A DNA stretch of 31,104 nt from Fragilaria radians. Taxonomy: Eukaryota; Bacillariophyta; Fragilariophyceae; Fragilariales; Fragilariaceae. The notes under the pieces were generated by a model, which searched no databases, was not told the origin of the DNA, and saw nothing but the letters and a program-made list of their open reading frames with translations. This document shows, one piece after another, positions 10,838 through 21,451 of the stretch. The stretch lies in assembly GCA_900642245.1 (NCBI GenBank), contig CAAAJI010000052.1, positions 83,406 through 114,509 of the forward strand, in the 5' to 3' direction. Each line of letters opens with the position of its first letter. The stretch's first letter is position 1. The translations under genes were made by a program, and so were the position numbers.

Positions 10838-11954
10838 ACGGCTTAAAAATAAAAGATTTTTCGCTTATACCAAGAAGATGATGGAAGACAGATGTTAGGA
10901 GACACGAAAAAAGGATTAGAAAGTATTTACGTTTGATGTTTAAGCAATTTCTAGTAAAATTTGTTGATGACATTTATTTTGCCCTGTGTAACAGCGACTG
11001 TCGAATGGGATTTGTCAGAAATGCATTGCACTTTCTACTCATTATATAGAATGGCGAAGAAATAGAGGTCGATGCTACTAAGGAAACTTTTTATCAACAT
11101 GAATGTTGAGTACACAATGTTAATTCTCAGTTTGTAGCATCCTTCAAAATCACTTATCGCTTTTATAGAATACTCACTATTCTCCTCGACATAAGACTAC
11201 AGTCATCCCAAACATGCAGCAATATTATTGATCCATATGATTAATGCCGTTTAAACCAGTTACAATTAGAGTTAAGATTAAGAAGCATGAAAGATCTGTT
11301 TCCTCAATTTAACGTAAAATTGATATTTATAGTTTCAATGTTTTGACGTTGCAGATTAAAATCTCAATTATAACTATCCATTATGGACTGCAATGAAAGC
11401 TTCAATAGCATGTGAATGACAAATGGGTTAAATGTTCTATAGTTTATCTTGACAACATTCTACTTTATGATTCTGGATGAATATAGAATGGAAATATTAC
11501 TTCACGACTTGAATGTACATCTCCAATTAGCTATATCCCTAGTGATGTTAGTCGCACACTTTGTAAACTTTGTACTCGTACTCGATCACTTACTCGAACT
11601 AACGAAACAAGGAGCCGGCTGACGGCCAGATCGGCTAGTTGTTCATTACCTATGTACTCTTACTCGATCTTTTCGACCTCGTGGTCTATGACGTAAAAGG
11701 TTTCGGGTTAAACAAATATTCGATCGTTTCGGATGTGAATCTTTTTTAGCACTGTAGAAGATGATTCACTTATACGTATAGGCAGGTTTCAGAGTTCTCT
11801 TCACATAAAGTGTAAGATGTTAGAATGATAAGTTTAGCTACTTCTAATTTGAGATTATTACCACCAAATGGAGGACACTGCGCTTAGTCAAATGCGGTTA
11901 ACACTTGCCAATTAGTATTGTCTATGGTGGATTATTCTCTTCTCTTCTCTTCTC
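10838..11954. other. Intergenic, no gene recognised
   Basis: No coding signal. From about 11570 to 11675 the motif TACTCG or a variant recurs several times (GTACTCGTACTCGATC, TTACTCGAAC, TTACTCGATC). A short CTCTT repeat lies at about 11937-11957, just before the copia relic. Confidence 0.45.
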
Positions 11955-12835
11955 CCTTCTAAATGTCTACATGGATGAGGTTTTTCAAATTCTACATGAG
12001 CAAGACATGGATCTGAAAGTAGAAGATGATGTTGCGGGATTTTTGGTGTCAACTTTCGAAAAACCCTGATGATAATACAGTGACCATGGCACAATGTGGC
12101 TTGATTCAGTGTATCCTTAAGGCATTGGCTAATGAATGCAACTTTGGGTTCTGACCCAGAGTGTGAGCAACCTCATAAATAGTGCAATTATGCAAGAATT
12201 ATTGGCATGATACAATATTTGCACGGTCTCACAGGCCCAAATAACACATTTGTTATGAGCTAGTGTGTCAGATTGGGCAAAATCTTTGCAGGACCATAAT
12301 GAAAGGCTAGGAGCAAAAATGAGCTGAGTATTTTTTTTATGATGCTGATTTTGCAGGAATGTGGGGGTGTAGAACATGCTCAAGATATGTTCCTATTTCA
12401 GTCAAGAGCCAAACTGGTTATGTTCTAGTCCTATATGGCTGTCCAATGCAGAGCAACATTGCTCCATGGAGGTTGAATACAATGCCCCCTAAATATGGCC
12501 ATAGAGGATTTGTTACCTCTAAAAATGCTTGTTGGGGAAGTTTCTGGTGCAGTTGACTTGCCTGTGGGCAATGTTATCCAGATGAAAACCGCCATTTGGG
12601 AGGTTAACTCTGGAGTTATGATACTTGCAAATCTCTAGAACCAGGGAGGATGATCTTCTATGTGCAAACACTTTGGAGTGGCTTTGTTCACACTGACAAC
12701 CATACAACATACAAGAGTTGAAGATTAACAACCTTGGACAACAAGAAGATATGCTTACAAAAGGGGCTTTGCTCGCATGGTTTTGTTGAGGAAATTGCAA
12801 AACTTCTCTTTGGGTATGATAACGTTGCATGAAGA
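11955..12835 (+). mobile_element. Ty1/copia pol relic, RT C-terminus and RNase H
   Basis: The plus strand reads MDEVFQILHEQDMDLKVEDD followed by VAGFL, then NTVTMAQCGLIQCILKAL. Next come SIIGMIQYLHGLTGPNN, a DFAGMWG segment and YVLVLYGCP-MQS (cf. SRTGYVL--YGCPV). After AIWEVNSGVMILAN, a terminal EEIAKLLFGYD is seen. This order is the end of copia RT followed by RNase H and the C-terminus. Many stops and shifts make it inactive. The RT core lies missing upstream, so only the 3' third of pol survives. Confidence 0.8.
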
Positions 12836-12914
12836 TAGTAGGGTGCTCGTACGTTCTACATTAGTCCGGGATTAGCTTGGAAACCTTACCTACCCGTTTA
12901 CAGTAAAAAAGAAA

Positions 12915-12932
12915 CGTTTAAACGTTTAAACG
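12915..12932. promoter_or_regulatory. 18-bp perfect palindrome upstream of the glycosyltransferase
   Basis: CGTTTAAACGTTTAAACG is its own reverse complement and contains two overlapping GTTTAAAC units. It lies 75 bp before the ATG at 13007, so it could be a promoter element. The function is inferred from position only. Confidence 0.3.
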
Positions 12933-13006
12933 CACTCTCATCCGGTAGAAAAGCAACGTTGAACCATTTCTGTGTGAAATTGAGTTCCAAATCGAAACGT
13001 TTGGAA

Positions 13007-13984
13007 ATGTCGCCACATCTTCATGTATTCCTAATATGTACAATTCTATTATCGATATCGATAGTAATGTTAAACGTCATGTCGAGAACAAAGCTAAGCA
13101 CAGAGATTTCGTCTTCCTACGAAAAAATAAAGGCAACGACCACAACAACAACTAACTTCGACGATAATTCACAACGAACTACATTTTTGATCGGAATATT
13201 TAGTACAATGGAAGATAATCAAACAAGGAGCATCATTCGGAAAACAATGCTGGGAAATGATTTACCGGATCATGTGAAAAGTCGTCTTTGTAATTTGAAT
13301 GAATTTCGAAACATCACATATGATACGACCAGCTGTCAAATTATATACACATTTGTTATTGGTGGGAATACATCTGGACTTCCTGCACTCTATACAACAG
13401 ATGACATGATATTCGATGCACATAATATTACTTCACAAGAAAAAGACTTGACAATCTTGAATATCAAAGAGAATACCAATGAGGGAAAGACCCCTACTTG
13501 GTTTTTATATGCATCTACCATTATTGAATCAAAGATAGATTATGTTTCGAAAATGGATTCGGATACCTTTGTCAGTCTACCTAATCTGCTACAAGTTATG
13601 AATAATCAACTCCCAGGCAGAGAAAGTCAGAATCATTCCAATGTATATGGAGGAGTCATGGCAGATTTCTCCGGTTGCCGTGGAATACGCCGTCCATTAT
13701 ATCGATGTCGGCCAATCAAGCAACGGTTTTTTATGCTGGGTCAATTTTATTTCATTTCACACAGTATTGTGACCTTGAACTTCCTGTGGACAGATCCGAT
13801 ACATCATAGTGATGAAGATGTCACTCTTGCGACCAGACTGTGGAAAACTATATTTCCCTTGAGGACAATGATTTACAACAATGACAAATTCTGGAAAAAT
13901 GGACTGGTGGGAGAGCTGAATTATTGGAACTACTTTGAAATGGTCAAGAACCAATCGTGGACAATTCACGAAACAGGTTATTGA
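13007..13984 (+). CDS. GT31-like glycosyltransferase (beta-1,3-galactosyltransferase type)
   Basis: A single exon from the first ATG at 13007 gives 325 residues. A type II signal anchor follows the start (VFLICTILLSISIVMLNVM), then a Thr-rich stem, placing it in the Golgi lumen. GT31-type landmarks are in order. TTFLIGIFSTMEDNQTRSII with RKTM is the R-x-x-IR-x-T block. IIYTFVIGG and DLTILNIKENTNEGKT follow. SKMDSDTFV carries the D-x-D metal/nucleotide-sugar motif. Then come VYGGVMADFSG, GQFYFISHSIV and SDEDVTLATRL (the EDV block). Known members transfer galactose or GlcNAc to glycans, but the acceptor cannot be told here. The frame is open upstream to a TTG at 12959, but the ATG is preferred because it directly precedes the membrane anchor. 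Confidence 0.8.
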   Translation: MSPHLHVFLICTILLSISIVMLNVMSRTKLSTEISSSYEKIKATTTTTTNFDDNSQRTTFLIGIFSTMEDNQTRSIIRKTMLGNDLPDHVKSRLCNLNEFRNITYDTTSCQIIYTFVIGGNTSGLPALYTTDDMIFDAHNITSQEKDLTILNIKENTNEGKTPTWFLYASTIIESKIDYVSKMDSDTFVSLPNLLQVMNNQLPGRESQNHSNVYGGVMADFSGCRGIRRPLYRCRPIKQRFFMLGQFYFISHSIVTLNFLWTDPIHHSDEDVTLATRLWKTIFPLRTMIYNNDKFWKNGLVGELNYWNYFEMVKNQSWTIHETGY

Positions 13985-14397
13985 AACTATGTCATGCAAG
14001 TGTCATTTATTTTTGCAGAGAAACAGCAAAAATATTGTCTCCAATGAATGGGAAAATTTGTTCCGCACACAGTTGACGGATTACATCGAACTTCTAAGTG
14101 TTATATGTTGTTGTTGATATCGTAACACATACAATATCAAAATGATAAGAGTATGCCCTTAATCCTCTGTTTGGTGATGTCTCCTCAGTTCAGAGGTTCA
14201 TAGTTCCAAATATAACGATGTGTATTCACTCCCAGCATATATCTTGAGACAATCATTACAGATTACATGATTTCATCCTCCAAATAATGGGTTTTGTGAT
14301 ACAGCAGAAACTGTATTGAATAATCATGAGAGAATACTGAGACGATCTAAATTTCCCACCTGTAGGACGTCAATGCATTTCAAAGTTGCGTTACTCA
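13985..14397. other. Intergenic, no gene recognised
   Basis: The 3' flank of the glycosyltransferase up to the left edge of the first duplicated POT1 unit. Nothing is recognised in it. Confidence 0.5.
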
Positions 14398-15109
14398 ACT
14401 GCAGGTTGTAATGAAGATCTCTCTTCTGAGGTACAAAATAGGAGAATAGACCACATAATATATGTATAGTAGCATTGAAAAATTAAAGGTTCTCTGCAGT
14501 AAGAGAGAAAAGGATTTTTTTTCCTATATATAGAAAGAATGTTCATGTACAATTCATGATGAAGGGTGTAGGAGACCCAGAGGAAATACTTCATTGGATT
14601 ACAACAATACAAGCAACAGATTTTGTTGATTGATAGAATATCAGAGGCAAGATGAGTCACATACAAATGTTGGATATCATTATCGTCATGAATTAAAGGA
14701 GTAGAAAAGCACACATTGGATCAAGTTTGCAGAAAACTAAAAATAAAGCAATTTATTGAAAACATTTTACCAATCATTCACATATATGAAAGAACTTGTA
14801 AAAAAATGATGTTAACGGAATATTCAAGCATACATCTATCAAAATGTATACATAAGAACACCCCAATAAAGGAAATTGTGTTCAAAGACAGTTTCCATTT
14901 CAGAACTTTATCACGTTCCAAGCTATTTACAAATAGACAAAGACACGTTGTTGACCATTTGCAGAACAAAATATGAGGATGGGAATATTTGTGACCTTTT
15001 GGATAATTCTCAAAGAATGAGCCAACAAAAAGTTCAAATACTGATATGAAAATATAACACATATTAAGAAAAACGTTTTATGGAAAATACCCAAAAATGC
15101 GCCTTGTCA

Positions 15110-18100
15110 TCATGCAACCATAGAACACTTTTGTATAGATTTCAAAACAAAAAATTGTTCTCCATCCAGTATCTGTGTTTCAATCACACCATTCCACCAA
15201 ACGTTAACTTTGCAAATATCATCAAGCCATTGAGAGCCTTGTTCCACACCTTCCTTGCACAACTCTTCTGCGACCATACCAAACAGAGAATTTCCAACTT
15301 TCCTGAGCACTAATACATTAACCATTGCTCCGGAGTCATCCTCAATGTTTATCACAAATTGATACAACAATTGACCTTGAATATTTCGACATAGACTCTG
15401 TAGTCTCCCTTTGCAATCTGGTAGGATTTCCTTAATCCGAAACTTTCCCTGGAAGCATGATTCATTATCCTCACGTGCTTCCAAAACGGATATAAAACTT
15501 ACTCTATTCGATTTCGGGGTTTCCGTTACCATAGTTGATATATCTGAATTTTCAATATATGCATAGTCAATTGCGTGAGTACTAGACACCGTAAGTGGAA
15601 GTAGGCCACTGTTGGGGTTATAGTCCTCGATACTTTCCAACCTTCTTTGGTGATTTCTCAATAAATCTCGAACTTCAAGGGCTGTATCCGGTAGTAGAAA
15701 AAGCCAAGTTTTTGCATGTGCTGCAAGACCTGTCAATAGGTTAGAAAGAATTCGAATATCAAAACAACAAAGTGGTCGATGACATACACTCACCTATTTT
15801 ATTATTGTTTGGCACCTCTTTTTGAACGTTTTGAAGTCTAATAAAGTTGCCAACTTTGATATGAGACGTAATATATTCCCAATGGGGAGTTTCCCAGATG
15901 GCCAAGTTAACGACTTGGCCACAAACACATCGAATTTCATTTAGCCTCTCAGTATCATAACCAAATGAATCTTTATTCAAATTCATTACAGTAAAGTACA
16001 AAGATATAATAGCCTTTTGAGGGGGATCCCCAGATTTGATCATGGCCATGGATAACTGCGTAATTTGCGGAAGGGGGTCAGAGATTGACAAGCCTGTTCC
16101 ATCCCACACCCGAAGATATCCCTTTGGTAAGTGTACCCCTGTGAGTGGAGGCACCTCATAATAACCGCAAACCATCGCTGTGCAATCGCCGGGCTCTTCC
16201 TTAGAAAATAAATCGGACAGTGTGCATCGCAGCGAATGCATCATGGTTGTTTTGGTAGAGATCCGTTCTTGGCCCCACTTCCATAAAGATTCCATCCAAA
16301 CAACTTCGTCTGAAGAGAACGATGTTCCATCCTCAGTATGATATGAAACTTCGGGTGTCAATTTACGTGTTAGTATGTCAATCTGGGTAGTATGTCGCAC
16401 GAGTAGCTGCATTTTCCCCCTATACTCCTGTCAGAATGAGAACGAAGAATGTTTTAGTTTCATGGAAAATATGAAATTGAGTCGACCGTACATTTTTGTA
16501 TTACAAGGTACCGCCAACGCACTTACTTGTAATCCAGCTCCAAGCAGACGTATTAAGTCACCCGCTCTAATGAATCGAGGTAATTCTTTCTCATGCTTCC
16601 GGAAGACGTTGATAGAAATGGCATGAACTTCATCATGGCTCTCACTTTCTTGCAATTGTTGAGGACTTGCTGTGGATATGGAAGGGTCGATTATCCGACA
16701 GGAAACCGTCCAATTGTGCGTTTTCGTCCGGAATGGAGTGTTAAATCCAAGAATGACACCAATTACATCGACAGAGGGATATTGCAGCGATGAAGAAGAA
16801 CGAGCATGATTTCCATGAAAGAGAAAACGATGATTACGATTGTGACTGGAAAGTATCTGAGGAAGTTGAAGCTAAGAGAACGGAATTGTGAGAATGATCC
16901 ATTTGCAGACAAAGCACATAATCCATAACAATAGGAAAGCAAACCCTTTTCCGAAGAGGCTTCAATAACTTACAAGTTCTGTGTAACGCATTTTCCGAGG
17001 ACGTTTAGCTGGAGGTTCGTCTTGTGGAGCTTCATCCATTATGGTTTCTACTTTGGCAGCAGGATCCGGTAGGATTCCATGATGAACTTTCCAATTTTGC
17101 AAGGCTTCTCGTAGTTTTGTGGATGAAGATTCCGTCATTGCGGAGGGCCCAAGTGTATATTCTGTGAATGAAGGTGCGGAATTAGGATGCACTGGAAGGG
17201 AAACGGCTAACAAAACAATTTTCATGTCTTGGTGCTCAAAATGTAATTGGCCAGTCCCCTCTGTTACACAGCATTGACTCTGGCCTCCAATACACACGAC
17301 ATAGTCCGACAAGTCTTCGTCAAACCATCCGCATGGTTGGGTACGATAGGGAAAAATACATATCGCGGGAATTTCCATGAGACAGCAGTAATAGTTGCAA
17401 TTGGGATGAATCTGAAGAAATTTATGAATGCGTGAGGCATAATCATTGTAGAAGTAGATGGACATTCTTCGGTACAGTTTTGCTGTTGGATAGAGTGTGG
17501 ATGTGGCTTGATGAAATTTCTGTTGAGTGGGAGTATCTAACTGCAGAATATCCATAGACAGGACTTGATTATAGATGCCAAATAGTGGGCCATCATCAGC
17601 ATGACGTCCGTATTGAAAGTTGGGTAAGTGGGACAGGCTTAGTTGTTTCGGTGGATGGAGGTGATTATCATTATTTCCAACATTGCTTGGGGTTTGCAAG
17701 TCTATTGTCATCTCGCTCCTACGATTCGTGCGTCGAAGTGGAATTATCGTTTCTACACGACAGAGTTCTAGGCAGAGTGTGTTCGTGTACAGATCGACTT
17801 GAGATACAAGATGAACGGCATGCAAAGCTTTACGAATCGGTGGAATGTGGTTTGGCTCCTCGATATCTTTCGCTTGTTGCTGTTGAGATTGTCGTTGTTG
17901 AATTCTAGTATTCGGATCCTTCGAGACGATATCATTTTCGTGAATTGGTTGAGATTCTGGTTCCAAAATTTCAGAACCGGTGTTAGACTCAGATGTGTGG
18001 AATACCTGTAGATCCTCATTGCCAATCTCTTCTTTGTTTTGATTTGTTTGGATGTCCTCTTCATGATTAGAACTTGGGCTATCATTTTTAGGATCTTTAT

Positions 18101-18632
18101 CTTCATCGTCATGTCTTGAAAGCCTTTGAGAAATGTAGTCTACCAGAACGGAGATGCATACCGTTTTGTGATTTTGATATGATATTCCCATATGCTTGTC
18201 CAATTCTACCTCTTTATTGTAACGGGAGTGAATATGTGAAATGATTTGAGAATCATAAAAAGCTTCGTTGGTAACCATTCTATTGTCTTCTTTTCTATAG
18301 CAGCTGCGTTCAGTCATGCGATTCTCTTCCGCGGATTTGTCAGCATCAAAATCTATATCCTCATTCGAGTCGTAAACAACAACACGATTCTCATTTTTCG
18401 GATGCTGTTGTCGTAATGCTTGTCCTTTTTGGTAATTCATTTCCTCTGGTGCTCGTTTTATATCTGCAAATGGAGTGATTGATTCTTTTCCTGCTAGGCC
18501 TTGAGATTCTTGGATTGCGATAAGATTGAGATGGTGTTGATGATGAAGATGGTGATACTGCTCCCCTCCTTTTTCTTTGTTTGTGACATCAGATGACCAC
18601 AGTTCAGGGGAAGCATGATGCATGCTATTCAT
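15110..18632 (-). CDS. POT1-like telomere end-binding protein, copy 1
   Basis: Four exons: 18632-16974, 16871-16527, 16427-15794 and 15729-15110. The introns are 102, 99 and 64 bp, with GTAAGT, GTAAGT and GTGAGT donors and phases 0, 0 and 1. The product is 1085 residues. Residues 1-265 are polar and His/Gln/acid-rich. Residues 270-500 are a conserved domain with OB-like features, and PAKRPRKMR (541-549) looks like an NLS. OB1 (about 587-690) has VDVIGVI, RIIDPS, VFRKHEKELPRFIRAGDLIRLL and EYRGK, matching the Telo_bind (POT1/TEBP) pattern. OB2 (about 740-875) has LRVWDGTG and HIKVGNFIRLQNV. The C-terminal OB (about 974-1080) has FRIKEILPDCKGR and LLYQFVINIEDDSG. The family role is binding the 3' G-strand telomeric overhang and regulating telomerase. 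The long N-terminal extension is unusual: animal and plant POT1 begin at OB1. Confidence 0.82.
17193..17600 (-). other. Conserved N-terminal domain of copy 1, candidate extra OB fold
   Basis: Residues about 345-480 of copy 1. The pattern is LFGIYNQVLSM, then RMSIYFYNDYASRIHKFL, then YYCCLMEIPAICIFPY, DYVVCIG and KIVLLAVSLP. A strand, a strand leading into a helix with N-D-x-A, and further strands resemble the layout of a Telo_bind OB fold. It is nearly identical in copy 2, whereas the preceding 240 residues are not. The fold assignment is an inference from pattern only. Confidence 0.4.
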
Positions 18633-18730
18633 CTGTTGATACCGGTCAAGATCGTGCTATGTGTTTGACTGTAGCGCGACTGCCAACGTGTTGTTGTCAG
18701 CGGCAGCAGGAATTATGTTGTCAGAGTACA
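18633..18730 (-). promoter_or_regulatory. Conserved proximal 5' flank of copy 1
   Basis: Directly before the ATG, all three gene copies share a block that reads, towards the start codon, GACAACAAC-like, CAGTC, then GATCTTGACCGGTATCAACAG followed by ATG in copy 1. The equivalents are at 24932-25005 (minus) and 30865-30944 (plus). It probably spans the 5' UTR and core promoter. Confidence 0.5.
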
Positions 18731-19639
18731 GATATGGCGCATTTTCCCAAATCGCTTCACAAATCCTGTAAGGTTAAAAATGCATGAATGAAGAAACCTT
18801 ATTTTCACGTAATTATCATAAGGTTAACATCTAAGTATTCTCTGTCTCTCTATCCATTCATTCATCCAGATTCATCAATTAGATTGAAGAGTACATCACC
18901 TAGGATTCAGGTATTTCACTCCATTTTTCTTTTTGAATTCTTAGATGCTTCTTTAAAACGTACTAGTCAGAATGATTTTGGCTTAAGCATATTGAAAACA
19001 GGTGTAGTGGTAAAAGAATCATCTAGCAGGTCTCAAGTACCATAATGACTCTCTTTTGAAGATTTCAGAGTTTTCTGGGAAGCAAATAGATTGGGTTCAG
19101 TGGTCAAGGAAAAAGATTTGAGAGTCTACAGTACTTATTGGGAAATAGAATACTTTTAATTTGAATTAGCAGAATCACTCTAAAGGAGCCTTTTTAATAC
19201 TTGCGGAAAGTAAGGCCAAAAGTGATCAATGTGTAAAAATTAAGTACAGATAAACGTGCAAGCTATGAAAGAAAATTCCTTCACATAGGACATAATTTTT
19301 CTATCTCAATCTTGCAAAGAGTGTTGTGGTCCCTGCACAAGTAGAGCGTGCTGGGATTTGAAGATTAAAAAATGATAGGTCACACTCATGTCCTGCGACT
19401 TGGCTGGACCTAGCTAAGTTTTTGTCCTAACAACTAGAAGCTAGTTTCACAGCGGAAAGAGGTCTAATCTATGGGCCTATTGGTTGACCATCCTTAGGAT
19501 TCATACTAAATTGTACTTAAAGTGAATAATTTAGCTCAACTAAATTTATTTAAGTTCCAGATTTATTAAGATATTCGTCACTTTTTGTAAGACTATTTAT
19601 TGAACTATTGTGGTTCCTTGCAAATAATGTTACAGGTGT

Positions 19640-20330
19640 AGGATTGCTGAGACTTAATGCAAAGAGACTTACCCATGTCTGTGATTTGTAAATATATGAT
19701 ACAGAGCCTAGTTATGGCTTTATTGATGAATTCCTGGAAGATGTTGTCAACTCTGCCAACATCCATGACTCTCAAGAAGACTGAGACTGTGATTATTTGA
19801 GTTCAGAACATGTTGTGCATGCAGCTATCAGTAGAAATAATCCTCTGCACAATAACTCTGTGAGTCTAATTTTCTTTTCAGACATTATATAAGTAATTTA
19901 GATGCCGGTCAGATACTTGTTTCTTAGGTAAAGGATGGTAAGTCATATCTATTCATAGTTCAAGAAAGGCTAATGTAGTTGTGGCAAGAAGCAATTAGGA
20001 AGGGGCTCAATCAACTAACAGATTATGAGACATTCATAGTAATTGATTCAGGGGAGAACATCCCAACTGGTTATCAGAAAATACCGTATCGTATAGTAGT
20101 TCCTGTCAAATATGATCTAAGACATCAATCAAGATTAGTGACATGAGGCAATGACTTGTGAAGGTAGAACTTGACGTCTCTCATTGTTTGCAACTGACAT
20201 TGCTTATGGCCTTCCCTTAGTCATCTTCATGAAAGTTCTAGGATGATGTGGTTTTTGGCATATGACGTTGACATTACGAGTTAAATCGAGTATTGTATTC
20301 ACTGTTGAACATTCTGTTGCATCTATGAAT
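19640..20330 (+). mobile_element. Ty1/copia relic at the junction of the tandem units
   Basis: An open stretch from 19979 reads LWQEAIRKGLNQLTDYETF and then IPTGYQKIPYRIVVPVKYDL, followed by RHQSRLV, ending at a stop near 20143. This is the start of copia RT (W-x-x-A-I, P-x-GY, and the VK-D-R-x-x-R block). Upstream at about 19800 a degenerate HVVHAAISRNNPLHNN may be the linker region. Downstream the frame is broken. It sits exactly in the 1.1 kb between the two duplicated units. Confidence 0.7.
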
Positions 20331-21451
20331 CATCACGTGAGCCTATTAGAAGATCATGATGTCTAGCAACAGCTTATACTTTTCAGTGGTGTATTTGATC
20401 TATAAGGTACTGACTTATCGCAACTGAATAGCTGGTTTTCTTGATTAATGTAGTATACAAGATTGAACTTAGAAATTAGGACTCCTCCATGATTTTCTGA
20501 ATGAATCATTCCTTCTTCTTTCCTTGATGTGCATTTTAGAAATTTGCAGGGTGTAAATACGGGTAAGGACCAACCATCGGAGAAGGGGGAAATCCTGTAA
20601 TTGTCTTTAGAATACCTAACGATTAGATTGAAACAAAGCGTATAAATATTTAGTGGTATGATGTAACAGAATAGTTTTATCTGGTACAGTGGAGTTGCCC
20701 TGATACTTTAAATGCAAGTTGTGAGTTAATGCTTTACCTATGAGAGTGACGGCAGAAAGTATAGTAACTTTGAAAGATCTATGGTTCTCTGAATTGAGAG
20801 AGACAAAGAATTTTCACGTCCGATTCATGATAAAGGTTATATGAGACCCAGAGGAAATATGTCATCGAATTAGAACAATGTCAGCTACCGATTTTGTTGA
20901 TGGATAGAATATCAAAGGCAAGATAAGTCACATAAAAAGCTTTGATACCAGTTTCTCCATGAATTAAGGAGAGGAAAGATCATGTTGGATCCAGTTTGCA
21001 AGAAGAAATAAAGGAAAAGATTTACCAAGTGGCATGACATCAAGGAAAGCAAATTATTAGAAGCACTTACCAAGAATTCACATATATGAGAGGACAAGTG
21101 ATAAAGTTGCCTTAATGTAACAGAATATTCAAGTATTCATCCGTCAAAATGTGTATACGAAAGATCGGACTAATAAAAGAGTATTCGTCCAAGCTCCGTT
21201 TCCATTTCAGAACTCTATGTTGTTCCAAGCCATTTGCAAGTAGACAAAAAAGACATGTTTTTGACCATTCACAGAACAAAGTATGAGATAAGTATATTTG
21301 TGTCTTTTTTTACTCTTCAAAATGTAAGGCATTAGAAAGTTTGGATTTTTGTCAAAGAGTGAGCCAACAGAAAGATCAAATACTGATATAAAAATGTAAC
21401 ACATATTAAGAAAAAGGTTATATGGAAAATACCCAAAGCTGTGCCTTGTCA

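Larger units (their letters stand above)
14398..19610. repeat. Tandem duplication unit 1 (POT1-like gene plus flanks)
   Basis: About 5.2 kb that recurs in direct orientation at 20711-26200. Besides the gene, the 3' flank (for example GAGACCCAGAGGAAATA at 14571 and 20835) and the 5' flank align with small indels. The 5' flank similarity includes GGAAAGTAAGGCC versus GAAAGTAAGGCC at about 19203 and 25457, and TTTTTCTATCTCAAT at 19296 and 25938. Noncoding flanks are more diverged than exons, so the duplication is not very recent. Edges were set by eye where alignment is lost. Confidence 0.85.

Noticed and set aside
14778..15062. Minus-strand ORF in the 3' flank of copy 1 with a similar one at 21207-21470
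   Set aside because: The similarity comes from the duplicated flank. Indels that break the frame and diverging ends argue for 3' UTR/noncoding sequence rather than a gene.
17585..17908. Plus-strand ORFs inside the POT1-like exon 1 (also 23908-24159 and others)
   Set aside because: Antisense shadows of the strong minus-strand coding frame, with no independent motifs.
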